Origin: Chondrilla cf. caribensis
Taxonomy: Eukaryota; Porifera; Demospongiae; Chondrillida; Chondrillidae
DNA length: 64,000 bases
Direction of reading: 5' to 3'
NCBI GenBank assembly: GCA_964020155.1
Contig: OZ026558.1
Span: forward strand, 2,538,163-2,602,162
The first letter of the stretch is position 1. Every line of letters begins with the position of its first letter. The translations under genes and the position numbers were made by a program. The notes under the pieces were generated by a model. The model did not search any database. It saw nothing but the letters and a program-made list of their open reading frames with translations, and was not told the origin of the DNA. This document shows positions 11,473 through 23,227 of this stretch, piece after piece.

Positions 11473-14334
11473 TTAGTGGCGAAGAAAGTGACAAGATGAA
11501 CATGGACATAAGTAATGAAATGAACAAGGATTGTCAGGGTCAAAATTCACAATGAAATGGTTCCGAAAATAGGTATAGATTTGGCATTTGATGCTGACGT
11601 ATGGTTGCGATAGATTGAAGGGTGGTAGTGAGTTCCAAAGGCGGACAACTCTATTGAAGTAGTAGTGTCTAGTTGCAGTTGTTCGACGATAGTTATATTT
11701 AAGTTTGTTAGTTGTACCTGATCGGGTTTTTGAGGATGCAAAAGAGATGTGGTTGTAAATATTAAAGTTATCTCCTGGATTTTGTAAGTTTTTTATTAGA
11801 AATAGGATATCTTGAATTTCGAGCCAATACATTAAGGGAAGGAGATCAAGTGAAGAGAGTCTTTGCTTATAGTTTAAGGAAGAGTTGTCTAGAAGAAATT
11901 TCGTTGATTGTCTTTGAACTGTTTCTAACATTACAATGTCTTTAATTAAATGTGGTCTCCATAGTTGGGAGCAGTACGTTAGTTTGGATCTCACCAAGGT
12001 GATGTAAAGACATCTTTTTAAATCTTGAGAAGGGGATTGACTGTGGATAGATCTTCTGATAAACTGCAGTGTGCGTTAGGCTTTAGCACATATTTGGTTG
12101 ATGTGGTTTGTCCAACTGAGATCAGAACTGATTATGATGCCTAAGTCTCGTTGGGTTGATACCAATTGAATTTCATTAGAGTTAATGCTGTAGTTAGGAA
12201 CTGTTATTTCTTTGTGGGATAAAGAAAATCGAATGTATGAACATTTAGATGGGTTTAAAGATAATTTCCATTGGTGACACCATGCTGAGAGGGAGTCTAA
12301 GTCAGACTGCAGAGATTGGTCATAGAAAGTAGAGACTGAGTGGATTAGCTTTGTGTCATCTGCAAACAAGTAGGCGGATGATGAGGTAATTGCTTCAGGT
12401 AAATCATTGATGTAGATTATGAAAAGGAGAGGGCCCAGAATGCTTCCTTGCGGTATACCAGAGATGACCGGTAAGAGAGTTGAAGTGACATTGTCAATTT
12501 CAACATAGTGTAGCCGATTACTTAGGTAGTTTTGAAACCAAGACCATAGGGGACCAGTGATGCCGATTTGCCATAGCTTGAACAATAACTCTGAGTGAGG
12601 GACAGTATCAAAGGCTTTTTTGAAGTCAAGGTAGATTACATCTGAGTATTGGCCATTTTCAATTGATTCGAATATGTTAGAATAGGATAGCAATAGTTGG
12701 GACAGACATGAGCGGTTAGACAGGAACCCGGATTGTTGGAGGGAGATGCGAGGGCGTATGAAGGTGATGATTTTACGATAAATGACTGATTCCAAGATTT
12801 TTGATAAGATACATAGTAGTAATATTGGTCTGTAGTTAGTGATATCAGATCTACTGCCACCTTTTGGTATTGGACATATTTTGTGTATTTTCCACTCATC
12901 TGGAATTGTACAGTATTGAATGCAATACGTGAACAGGTTAGTAATGTGTTCGAGCAGAGGGCCGATACATGATTTGATGATGTATGGGCTGATGTAGTCA
13001 CATCCATAAGCCTTATGAGGGTCCAATTGCGATATTACTGCTGAAATATCAGAGGAAGTGATTTGAATAGAATTAAGTTGAATCGAAGGTGTGGGCAGTC
13101 TGTCTACTGGTGGAAGAATAAAATCACTTCTAGTAAAAACAGAGTTGAAATAGATGTTAAAGGCTTCGACTTGTGCAGTTCGAGAGCTGATTTGGGTAGA
13201 ACGATCAAAGATGGTGTGAGGGATAGAATTATTGCTGTGTAGATGTCTAAGATAGCTGAACAATCTTTTGGGCTGTGAATTACTACTTCTAGTGAGGTTG
13301 CGCTCAAATCTTTGCTTGCTAGATTCCATAAGATGTTGTAAGGATCTCTCCATTTGTGACAATTTGTTCAATTTATAGGCAGTTGGTGATTTCTTGATTT
13401 GGCGTTTCAGTGTATGAATGCAATTTAAGCTGTGATGGATTTCGGAATTGAACCACTTAGGATAGTCTGTAACTTTTATTGAAGGGACATATCTAAGACA
13501 CGCCTCGTTAAGAATGGACTTGAGCTCTGACCAAGTGTGATTGGCATCTGAGATGGGTGTATTGATGTTTGAGTTCCATAAGTAGAATAGTATACCAGGG
13601 AGATTGGTTTTTGAGTAGATGAATCGTTTCCTGGCCTTTGGTGCGGGGTATGTTTTTTTGTTGTGGATGTCGAAGTTAAAGGTAATTAGGTAATGGTCTG
13701 ATTTGGAATGGCAGGTAGAGTCGTTAATAGATAAGTTAGAGACAAGGTGGGGTTGGTTGGTAATGACTACATCTAGTGTATTTCCATGGATGTGAGTGGG
13801 TTCGGTCACCAGTTGCAGGAGATTTAGAGAGAACAGACTGTCACAGAAGAAGCTGCTAGAAGGAGATGGTGCTGTGAGAGGTTGCCAGTCGATGTCAGGT
13901 AGATTCAGATCACCTACAATGACAATGTTTGGGTTTTTTAATAAGAATTGGTTAAAGGCTTCAATCACATTTGCTAGGTGGCATTCTGGACTTTGAGGGG
14001 GAATGTATGTGCAGCAAATAGTCATAGGAGGTCCTGGAGAGAGTAACAGTTCTACGGCAATTAGCTCAACGTCAGATGATATATACAATAATTTAGAAGG
14101 TACAAGATTAGATACTGCTATGAGGACACCACCTCCATGGTGAGATCTATCTCTACGATAAATGGTGTATCCTTGTGGTAGAATCTCTTGGTTATATATA
14201 GAGTCAGATAGCCATGTTTCGTTGATACACATAATGTCAAATGATTTGGTATAGATTAGGGATTGTAAAAAGGGGAGTTTATTCTTAATACTTCGGGCGT
14301 TCCAAAGACCTATGGAAAGATTAGGCTTTGAAAG
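11473..14334 (-). pseudogene. LINE ORF2: endonuclease-reverse transcriptase, one stop
   Basis: Encodes the enzyme that nicks target DNA and reverse-transcribes the element RNA. The endonuclease begins with LWNARSIKNKLPFLQS and MCINETWLSD and ends near the SDHYLITFNF motif. The reverse transcriptase shows SGIPQGSILGPLLFIIYIND and the catalytic FADD box. The C-terminal part (SLPPFNLSQ region) is in the same frame after a single TAA at 12076-12078, where a sense codon is expected. The first in-frame ATG is at 14232, but endonuclease homology starts about 34 codons upstream, directly after the ORF1 stop and in the same frame. Translation by stop readthrough or reinitiation is therefore possible. 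Clade placement rests on motif style and the accompanying ORF1. Confidence 0.85.
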
Positions 14335-15402
14335 TCATGGCTGATTTGACTGATGATCTCTTTGAGAATCATCTCTGGTATTTGTAGTAACTGGAGTGGA
14401 CTGTGTTGCAGCAGTAGTAGGTGAGGTGGCGGTCGGTGATGACGTTGAGGAGTTCGAGGTAGAGGCGGTTAGTTCGAATTTGCCGTTGATTACTTGGCCA
14501 TGCATTATATTTCGGACGTACAGACGGTTATTACGGATGCGGATTTGATTGCTACTCGTGCCTGAGGAAATCAGAGATCTGCGTTCCTTCAATAACAGGG
14601 ATTCAATCCGTCTTTCATCAGGTGTCATAAAAGGTTTGATTGAGATTTGCTCATAGCGGGAGTCGATTAATTTCTTTCTATTTGCTAGAACACAGGCTAC
14701 GTCATTCGATCTCGCAAGCTTCACGAGGAGGGGACGGTTGTTGTTGGGGGTGAATTTTCCGAGGCGAGAGCAATCACAAATAGATTGATCAGTGACTGCG
14801 CTGTGTAGAGTAGATAGGATGTCGTGGGCTGAAGAGCAGTCTTTAGACAGTCGTTTGTGAGGCGGTGTCCCTTGAGGGTGTTCCTTTAGCCCGTAGATGA
14901 CGACATGGTATTTTCGAGTAGAGTCGGAGAAGGATCTTATTGTGGGTTTGTTTGTGTCTGTATTTTGGGTATGTACAGCTTGCTTATAGGGAGCAAGACT
15001 TTGGGGCTGGTTTGTTGCCTCCTCGGACGGGGTTAAAGCTGCTTTAGATGGGGCGGGTTCAAGTCGAGACTGAATCTCGGCCAGTTGTTTGGCAAGTATA
15101 CCTATGTCAGCTTTGAGGGAGGCTATTTCCGTCTCGTTTGACTGTAAGCGGCAAGTTGGGCAATAGAAGGGATCTTCCGAATCCGAGACGGCTTGGAATT
15201 TCTTAAACGAGAGGCCCGCGCATCTCCTGTGTAGCCATGCTTTGCACTGACCGTCGCAGAAGATTGAATCCTCACCTTGGGCTTTACCGCTTTGCTCTTT
15301 TATTGTCTCGTCGCAGATTGAGCAGGAAACAACGTTTGTTTTGCTCTTGGCCTTTGGACCCTTAGACTTCTCCACGGACTTATCCGCCATTTTTCGCGCC
15401 AA
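14335..15402 (-). CDS. LINE ORF1: PHD-like finger, coiled coil, nucleic-acid binding
   Basis: A 355-residue protein. The N-terminus is Lys-rich. Residues about 27-82 form a PHD-like zinc finger (CSICDETI ... FCDGQCKAWLHRRCAGL ... FYCPTCRLQ). About 87-110 is a short coiled coil (EIASLKADIGILAKQLAEIQ), and the C-terminal half is basic and resembles the RNA-binding part of other LINE ORF1 proteins (YHVVIYGLKEHP; RPLLVKLARSNDV). The tail is Ser/Thr-rich. PHD-bearing ORF1 proteins are known from CR1-type and related elements of marine invertebrates. The likely role is binding element RNA. A second in-frame ATG (MADKS, four codons in) could be the real start. Confidence 0.85.
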   Translation of the reverse strand: MARKMADKSVEKSKGPKAKSKTNVVSCSICDETIKEQSGKAQGEDSIFCDGQCKAWLHRRCAGLSFKKFQAVSDSEDPFYCPTCRLQSNETEIASLKADIGILAKQLAEIQSRLEPAPSKAALTPSEEATNQPQSLAPYKQAVHTQNTDTNKPTIRSFSDSTRKYHVVIYGLKEHPQGTPPHKRLSKDCSSAHDILSTLHSAVTDQSICDCSRLGKFTPNNNRPLLVKLARSNDVACVLANRKKLIDSRYEQISIKPFMTPDERRIESLLLKERRSLISSGTSSNQIRIRNNRLYVRNIMHGQVINGKFELTASTSNSSTSSPTATSPTTAATQSTPVTTNTRDDSQRDHQSNQP

Positions 15403-15839
15403 TGATATATTATGTTTTACGGTGCTACTAGGCTACTTGTATAGTTTAAAATGGTAAGAATGACGTTCTCGAACATGTTTGTAACTGTAAGCTGAATTTT
15501 ATTGTTAGAGAACGCGTAATTAAGTGATTTTAGAGCCTAGAATAAAGTTTTGTTGGAGTGATTTTTGACAACGGTAAACCGCGTTCGCTCTCTACTGCCG
15601 TAAGAGAGACGTCAAACGGATCAACTTTACGTGCGGGATTCACCACACTATCAGTATTGTTGGTGCCGGAGTTTATGTGAATAACATATTGTAACCTAAA
15701 GTTATAGTCGTTAAAAGTCAAATTCCCGAAGTTACCCCATTTTACCTTATAATACAAGTAAACTTGATCCATAGACAAAAAGTGCATACTATATCAACAG
15801 AATGTCTTCCCTTAATTCATCCACTCACTCACTAGAGAT

Positions 15840-15990
15840 CCCGATGTGTAGTACAGTCCAATTACTGATTCTTCGTCACCAATCCGGCACTTGTAGTTGT
15901 CACTGCTGTATCCTGTGTTCAAACGTGATACCAAGAGCTTACTCTTAAAGTCTTCCTTCGTGAGTAGAGGTAGTCGACATCTGACAAACG
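15840..15990 (-). pseudogene. Ig-like exon remnant, copy B
   Basis: On the minus strand it reads KEDFKSKLLVSRLNTGYSSD followed by NYKCRIGDEESVIGLYY and TSGSL, then a GTGAGT donor. The Y-x-C motif and spacing recall the F strand of an Ig domain. Copy C at about 45600-45790 has the same frame with a 31-bp insertion after GLYY. It sits head-to-head with the NLR unit. No complete gene can be assembled. Confidence 0.35.
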
Positions 15991-17820
15991 ACAGACAGCC
16001 ATTTTATAAAAGCGCTTGTGATGACCCCATCAAACGGACCAAACGTCATAGGCAATTGACGTGATTATCGCGTGCTCGTTCGAAGAAGACAAGCTATGCT
16101 CCACGGTGTGCCTCGTCATTCAGAGAGGATCATTTCCAGTAGCTGGACCGGGGTCCGTTCAACTGTGTTTAGATGAGGTAGCCGTGCTTGGTCGTCCACG
16201 TGTTTACGCTTTGTCTACCTCTCTGTTTGCCCGTGATCACGTTCTTCCCACCATAGACCCTAGATACCTATGTTCCCACTATGCTCACCTCTCCATTCAC
16301 CTTTTTGTTCACCTTGTGCATTCACCTATACGTTCAACTATGTTCACATTTACTCACTTTATGCGTACTTTGTTCACATCTTTGTTGGCCTTTGCCCACT
16401 TTTGTTAGCTTTCTCGAGATTTTGTTCGAATTTCTGGCTAATTTGTGCGCCTCTCAATCCACCTGTGTTCACTTGACAATGTGTTAACTTTTGCACAGTT
16501 CATCGTTCACATCTGTACGTGGTCAACTTTATTCACTTTTGTTCACATTTTTTACACATTGTTCACCTTTCTCCTCACTTTGTGCACCTCTCCACCCGGC
16601 CACCTGTGTTCAATTTCTACAGTTCATTTACCCTTTATTCACCCCTTTGGTCACCTATAGTCACTTTCCTTTCGGCTTTGGACTTGGTTCACATATCATA
16701 GGCGGTGGAACAGGGGGGGGGCAGGGGGGGCCATGGCCCCCCACTCATCACAATTGTGGGGCCAAGAATGTCTATGTAGAGTATTACATGCATGGACGCA
16801 AGTGCAATATGTCATCATGAGTTCAGCACCATGGCCTTTAGGCCCCCCCACTTGCCAAACCATTCCTCTGCCTATGCATATGTACACTTCCACTGTTTGT
16901 TCACTTTTATGCTTACGTACTTTGTACATCTCTCAATAAAAATACTCATTTTCACTTGTGCTTCACTTTTGTTCACTTTCTTCACTTTGTTCGCCACTGC
17001 ATTATTCGGTTAACTCTCCATTCCCAAAATGTGATGATGAAAGTATGACAATATTATGCATAATGCAATTTGGTATGAGAATAGTAAATATTCACTCATA
17101 GTTTCTGTATTTTAATGCAGTAAAGTTTGTATCGTAGTACATCCACCTTCTACCAAATTCAGGAACTGCTAAGTATTTCCTGCAATACATTAGTATATCC
17201 ACAACACACACCACACACTTGGATTAATAGAGCTCTATCTACATTAATTTAAATGGGGCTGGCACGTACCAACATAATCTCAGTTGTGCCTGTTTAATTA
17301 ATTATGTACATTAGAGTCAGACATACCTATGTACATACATACGTACATATTTATGTATGTATGGGTGTCTTTTCTATTTTTTACACTTTTATCCGCTTTG
17401 TTCAACAGCATTTTCCAACCTACGTGCGTAGCTGCCTTGAAAGAATGAGAAGTGCATATGTCTCTCCTCTAGAGGTAGTTGACTAGTTTGTTCCTCTGTT
17501 CTGCTGCTTAAAGGACTTGTGCTAATACAACACCAATCTTTTCAGCAAATTCAACAAGTGAGTATGTGTGTGTACCCTATCATTGTGAGTATATTGTGTG
17601 TGATAGAGGAAATTTGGCAGTGCGCACTGTCAGATTTTCACATTTGGATTGCAGAATACCACAATTTGAGAAAGTTGCCTGTTTTTCAAATTCACAGTGT
17701 ACTGTACGTTTCCACAACGGACCCCTCATATGGTGAATTCCTGTTAATCCTCCACTGTTTGAACCCCTCCTCATCACACACACAATTTTCCCAAGTATAT
17801 GCTCCACTCATTTCTTCTCT
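15990..17820 (+). repeat. Segmental duplication, copy B (TTCAC-rich block)
   Basis: Same block as 236-1120 and 45800-47320. The core (about 16200-17010) is made of degenerate words TTCACTTTTGTTCACATTT, with a private insert at about 16700-16870 containing GGGGGGGCAGGGGGGGCC. No gene is supported. Confidence 0.75.
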
Positions 17821-17822
17821 AG

Positions 17823-17990
17823 ATATTATGAATACAATTTCCATTACAAGTTTCTGCTGGAAATGGACAAAAGAGATGGGCTCAAAGATGAGGAGAAGAG
17901 AAAGGAAGCTCACGACACCATTCACCACATGATGAATGTCATCTATCCACTCCGTTTCTTACTTTGCTCTCACCCTCATTATCACTGAAC
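17823..17990 (+). CDS. Possible helical exon, unit I
   Basis: After a TTTCTTCTCTAG acceptor the frame reads YYEYNFHYKFLLEMDKRDG then LKDEEKRKEAHDTIHHMMN, and stops at 17986-17988. It is strongly charged and probably helical. The second copy at 47323-47451 keeps the frame around EMDKRDELKDEEKRKEAHNT. Function unknown. It could be an exon of the gene upstream of the NLR or a remnant. Confidence 0.3.
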
Positions 17991-18082
17991 CAGCTAGGAC
18001 CCTACCAGGGTGAGAATTTCCATGTATCAAAAAGATAAAAAGTATGTGGGTGTGTTTGTGCATATGTACATGTGTTTGCCTG

Positions 18083-18128
18083 TGTAATGTCTATATCCTG
18101 GTGTAGACACCAGGATATAGACATTACA
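18083..18128. repeat. Perfect hairpin, 22-bp arms
   Basis: TGTAATGTCTATATCCTGGT plus GT, a two-base AG spacer, then the exact reverse complement. It has no counterpart in unit II. It could be a fold-back element footprint or a replication-fork inversion. Confidence 0.85.
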
Positions 18129-18365
18129 TGTAACAGTACTTCCACAGTTCCTTTGAACAGCTCCTATTTATCCAACATGGCTGCTGTGCTTATTTGACTG
18201 CAGACAAAACTTTCCCACAGTCATTTTTGTCCCCCTTACATAGTATGGGACTCGATATCAATTGGGACCATGTTTGATTCGATATTTAATTTTGTTTGAT
18301 GATTGTAACATGTGTACAAATACACTTATATCTATTATCTGTTCCTAACACTTAGCACAGTACAC

Positions 18366-18967
18366 ACCGAAAGCGGGGTATAACTAGTATGTACCCTGTA
18401 GGCCATTCATTTACGTGGGCTGGTAGGCCTATCAATTGAGGTTTTCAACGAAGAGCAGCAAGAAGGCCTAATAACACTGTGGCAATTGTCGTTCGTTTGG
18501 TAAATTTTATACTCTCGTGCTCGTTTGAGCAAGTATCCTCTTTCGTTCGGTAAAGTAAATACTCCTAGGCTCATTGTTTTGGCAAGTTTCCTATTTCGTT
18601 CGTTCGTTCTGTAGATATTCTAAGGCTCTTGGTTCCGGCAAGTTTCCGCATTCGTTTGGTGAATATTCTAAGGTTCGTGGGTTTGACAAGTATCCCTTGT
18701 TCGTTCGGAAAAAAATTCTGAGGCTTTTGGTTTTGGCAAGCGTCCTCGTTTGCTCGGTAAATACTCCGAGGCTCGTGGGTTCGGCGAGTTTCGTCGTTCG
18801 CTCAGTAACTATCGGAAGCTTGTTAGATCATAGACCCTATGGTTAGATTAAATAATGCCACTTACAAAAACTGGGGTACATCACAAATGTACCCCAGTAC
18901 ATCATGAATGTACTCCTGTCGGCGCTTTTGTAGTTGATTGAAAACGCCCACGCATCGGGGTACATAC
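18366..18967 (+). mobile_element. Interspersed repeat, copy 2
   Basis: About 600 bp matching 3766-4360. It starts at ACCGAAAGCGGGGTATAAC, lacks the left arm of the starting inverted repeat, and has the same chain of degenerate 60-bp units and the same terminal GGGGTACAT. It is absent at the corresponding place in unit II, so it inserted or was lost after the duplication. Confidence 0.6.
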
Positions 18968-19567
18968 TATATAATATAAACATACATGTACTGTATGTAA
19001 AGATACATACATATGTACCTATATTATGCACACTTATGTACATAATACTTGTATCCTGGCATATAAAATTTACATAGAGTATACAGATATTTCAATGTAA
19101 AAATACACAATAGAAAATGTTTACTAATTTCCTGCCTTGTACTCAATCAATTAACCCTAGCAATGAACCCTGTCAGCTGCCCTGTGCTCCTTCCCATGCA
19201 CACATCAGTGACCTGTGTTACAGGCTGATGTGTGCCCACTTGTTCTCTGATCTTTAGCTGAACTAGGTAACGGGTACAAGTGCACATGCTTGAATATATA
19301 TATACGCACACATGTACACTAACACGCATCCATAATTATGTATGCTTATGTACACAGAAGCTCAAACTGCATACTTACTGCATGTAAGTAGTTAATCATA
19401 CATACGTACCTATGTATGTACACGTACATACACGTGCACAATATATAGACATTATTATTTGTACGTATGCATGTACACACATCTACATATACGTACATAA
19501 CATGTACACACACATGCACCTGTATGTATACGTATGTACACATAAATGTATTCAATTGTTTCTAAAG

Positions 19568-19698
19568 GTTGGCTTGCCTGGAAGATTGATACAGAGGTGT
19601 TCAGCTGCACTGGCCAATGATAATCACCCTCTCCACCAGCCACTTCAGAGAACGTTTGAAAAACTGTCCAACCTGTCAATGTCTGTAGCTGACCTGAG
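19568..19698 (+). CDS. Possible exon of unknown helical domain, unit I
   Basis: Bounded by TTTCTAAAG and GAG/GTACGT. It reads GLPGRLIQRCSAALANDN, HPLHQPLQRTFEKLSNLS and MSVADLR. Unit II (47892-48022) keeps the frame and the donor, but its acceptor AAG is ACG. The sequence looks helical and protein-like, but I recognise no family. Confidence 0.35.
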
Positions 19699-20321
19699 GT
19701 ACGTATGTGGGTGCATGTTAATCTTGTTAGGAGATTGGTGTTTGTTATGGGACCCACACAAGCATATGTACATGCATTCATGCGTACATGCAAACATGCA
19801 TACATGCAACCACTTCAATATAAGCATGCATGGATACATGCAAGCACAATGCAAACCTACGTACACACATAAGTGTATACATGCATACATAGATGCAAAC
19901 ACTATATAATACAAGTAAACATACACAATGTACATGTAACACATGCATGCACATGTGTGTTCCTTACAACCTTCTGAGAGAAATGCGTCATTAATGACAA
20001 TTCCATCAATTTCACCATAACTTGACACCCTTCCTAATCTGATAGAGTATATAATAATTAATGTTGGATTATCAGGAATGATATAGCCTTCTATGCCTAA
20101 TACAGTATATATACTTCATTTACTGTTGGCTACTCTAGTACATGGTACATACCGTACGTACATAAACAATAGATGTACGTACGTATACATGTGTGTGTAC
20201 CCCTTGCACACTGATATTTTCTGACTTAAGACAAATCAATATTCACAGAAAATTTTGCATCTTGTAGCCCTCTGTACTGTAAGTACAATAAAGTTGTTGA
20301 CACTGACAAGTACGTATAATA

Positions 20322-20322
<1 letters not shown>

Positions 20323-20378
<56 letters not shown>
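20323..20378 (+). repeat. (GT)n microsatellite
   Basis: About 28 units. It marks the left breakpoint of the segment present in unit I and absent from unit II. Confidence 0.95.
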
Positions 20379-20381
<3 letters not shown>

Positions 20382-20499
20382 CACAGTGCTATTTTCTTTG
20401 CATGCACTAGTGTTGTGATAAAATGTTTGTATGTTTCCTTCCATAACATAATAATAATTGACAATAGTGATTGTTTATTGTTTTTTACTCATGTCTCAG

Positions 20500-20574
20500 A
20501 GGAACGATTGTGGAAATTTAAACAGTTCATTGTACAACACAGTGGTAGTGTACATGTTCAAGATGATTCTAAAG
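20500..20574 (+). CDS. Possible short exon
   Basis: After a CATGTCTCAG acceptor, an open segment encodes EERLWKFKQFIVQHSGSV and HVQDDSK, ending at AAAG/GCATGT (a rare GC donor, if real). It has no copy elsewhere in the window. Weak evidence. Confidence 0.2.
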
Positions 20575-20699
20575 GCATGTACCATTCATATCTATTTGTG
20601 TTGTATGTACAGTGTCATTGACTGGAATGTGAGTATCATGTGTATGTATGTATGTATATATGTATGTCTCTGTGCTATTGTGTGTAATGTCATTTCATG

Positions 20700-21810
20700 A
20701 GTCGTAAATCGCTTGACTTCGGAATGTTCGCTTTTATATTCGCGAATGGCAAGTTTAGTCTATCAATAGCACTTCCAGAGTGCTTTGCATTATAATAGGT
20801 GAAGGAACGGTACAGTGTTATCTTAGTCGAGACAAAGCCCTGGTGTTTCTGATAGTCCACCTTGGTAAGGTCCTTGCTTCTTGGAATTTTTCACTAGTTC
20901 TGTGTCAATTTTCATTCGAGTGGCTAGAACAGCGGCTTTGGAAGGGTTGAGCAACGTGCTTTGACTTCATATCAAAAAGGCCTGAAATATTCCTTGATGT
21001 TCTAGGATCTATTGGCTAGCTTTGACTACGGGTTGTTGTCAAATTTAATCACGAACAAGTGAAAATCACTCTGTGACACAATGGCAGCCATTTTATATCC
21101 ACCCGTTAATAAATTTTCACGGTCCCAACCTTTGCATCCAGCGAAAATCCCAGACATATGGTATGATAAATGCATGGAGAGAACCTGATCACATCTTTAT
21201 ACAGGCCCCTACCATGATGCTGATTTCATGTTTGAGCTCTTGACCCAGAACAGCGCATCAAGCAGTTTTATTGACAGACAAGGAACAGGGTAGCTATGTA
21301 TTGTACACAACAGTATATTTACCTTAACATCATTTTATCTGATTTCATCTCTTCACATGAGAATGTATATTCAGTTTCATTGACAGACAAGGCACAGGGT
21401 AGCTATATATGTATTGTGCACAACAATATACGTATTTACTACAACATCTTTACTTCATCATCTTCATAGCATCATTTTATCTGATTTTATCTCTTCATAT
21501 GAGTATGTACGTAAGTACATTAATATTTACATACTAGTTTGTGTTTACTGTCCCTTTAGGCCATTCATAGGAGAAGAAGTGTTCTATGTTAATCAAGCAG
21601 CTTATCAGAAGGATGGTAGCTAGCTAGCTCGCTATATCGCTTTACAGTGATTCAACTTTTCATGCTATTTTGTACTTATGTAGCTACAATGTGTAAGAAC
21701 AATACACAATGCAGGTACACTTGTATAGCCTAGTTGTATGGTTGGTACTGAGCCATTCTTATGTAGTGTAGTGTACCTACGTGGTCGAACTCACGTGCAT
21801 GTATTGTACC
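20700..21810. other. Non-coding stretch
   Basis: No supported exon. A small open segment near 21560-21620 (PFIGEEVFYVNQAAYQKDG) lies between TTTAGG and a run of TAGC repeats, but nothing confirms it. Confidence 0.35.
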
Positions 21811-21932
21811 CGACTCATTTTCCAATTTTAAATTTGGAGTTGGACTCGGAAGTGGTCTCCCTGCTGTATACCCGTCCCTCGATCCTGTTCACGGTCTGCT
21901 AAGGATGGAGAACTCTCCTCCAGTACTCAAGG
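21811..21932 (+). pseudogene. Decayed NLR promoter and first exon (unit I, upstream copy)
   Basis: Matches the blocks ending in the first exon at 27243-27300 and 27579-27636, including AAATTTGGAGTTGGACTCGG, GAAGTGGTCTCCCTGCT and CTGTTCACGGTCTGCTAA. The exon itself has lost about 27 bases including the ATG and the MASSSSNR part. What remains joins GTCTGCTAAG to GATGGAGAACTCTCCTCC and the original donor AAG/GTAAGA. Confidence 0.6.
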
Positions 21933-22454
21933 TAAGACACATCATATACGAAATGCTATCCTAAGCCTGTTCTTATAATCGTGCTTTAATAGCATTTATA
22001 CCGTTGCGTGGTGTAGCTAGCTAGCTAGCTATGTATACGTATAATATCATAATATTACGTGCACAGTTCAAGGAAATATCCTTCCATATTTGTACTCTCC
22101 TGAAGGTCGGCACCTCAAAGTCTTTTTTCTCGGGGGAAAAGCATGATCATGAGTTGAGATGTCACATTTGCTCTATCCAGCCACAGCCCACATTGATGAT
22201 AGTCTACTGGTCCTCTGTCACACCCTGCCTTGCTGCAGAGAAGGTCATACGATATGAGTCACCGTACATTGTGGTTGGATTCGGATTGTTGTCACTTCTT
22301 ATTTTCACGAACACTTGCCCTTTCCATTACTCTCCCAAAAGAAGGCCCGAATTGTGATCTATTTACGCCCTAACCTTTATAGCTAGTACTGTTGTCGCCA
22401 ATTGTGTGCATTGACCACAATAGAGTCCTTCAGATTCTGTTCCCTCTGATACAG

Positions 22455-22532
22455 ACTCCAGCAAGACACCAAATCAATCAACATCTGATTCCAGTGATAG
22501 CAAACAGTTCAAAGAGGATGACGGCACACATG
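22455..22532 (+). CDS. NLR exon 2 (orphan copy in unit I)
   Basis: A 78-bp phase 1-1 exon with acceptor CTCTGATACAG and donor GTATGT. It encodes a hydrophilic Ser/Asp-rich linker (DSSKTPNQSTSDSSDSKQFK, then EDDGTH), nearly identical to NLR-B exon 2 at 52156-52233. It belongs to the decayed NLR copy between 21811 and 26192. Its NACHT and LRR exons are missing. Confidence 0.5.
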
Positions 22533-23227
22533 GTATGTTCCTCTTATGTACACATTACTTATTTCCATATCATCTGTTGTATTCGTTTCATGTACCTTTG
22601 AGTACTGCTTATTATGTCAGCTGTACGCAACACAGCTGCCTGTGTCACATGTACATCATGTGACAATTGGCATGTAATGTATAGAGATGCTTAATTTACC
22701 ACTTATTGTGCAATAATTCTTTCTACCAGCTAAGTGACAACACAAATAAGCCTTAAAACTGCAAACAAGACTTTAACTGAAAGAAATAGTTGCTTATACT
22801 TTGTCACAAGCTACATATTTTAGGCCGTGGAAATTTCCCACTATTTAGCTCTAGGAAGCCATTATGACATTACATCGTCAGTAGTGATGTCATGTTGAAA
22901 TGACTAATGTAAAGTTTTGGGTTGTTCAGATAATCCAGGGTGGGGATAACCAAGGTGTGATAGCAGAGGGTACACTGCACTAGTATATTTGTAGTTTCTA
23001 TGGTACGAGGTGTTCATTTATTATGTGTTTATGTACTTACATATGTATGTGAGTATGTATTGCAAAATTATTGTCTTTCCGAAAATATTGGCAGTCATAA
23101 AATTTGGGAATTACCCAAAATCTTGCCCAATGCATTATTGGCAGAAATCATATTTGGCAGTTTGCGAGAAAGTTACGTCATTGCATGGATATCATTGCAC
23201 GCAAATGTTGACTGATGAATATTAATT

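Larger units (their letters stand above)
10981..15450 (-). mobile_element. CR1/Jockey-group non-LTR retrotransposon
   Basis: Minus-strand LINE with ORF1 (PHD-like) and ORF2 (endonuclease plus reverse transcriptase). The 3' end, on the minus strand, is a short (TAA)n tail at 10981-11004 rather than poly(A), as in the CR1, I and Jockey groups. The 5' limit is uncertain. Only one nonsense codon damages ORF2, so the copy is young. Confidence 0.85.
10623..15747. mobile_element. TIR DNA element hosting a nested LINE
   Basis: The outer ends are a perfect 25-bp inverted repeat starting AGGTAAAATGGGGTAACTTC, flanked by TA at 10621-10622 and 15748-15749. The non-LTR retrotransposon at about 10981-15450 lies inside. 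Without the LINE the element would be about 0.65 kb, the size of a non-autonomous Tc1/mariner-like element. No transposase frame is visible in the remaining arms. Confidence 0.75.

Noticed and set aside
12636..13007. Extra minus-strand frames within the LINE
   Set aside because: They overlap ORF2 reverse transcriptase sequence in another frame and have no recognisable protein content.
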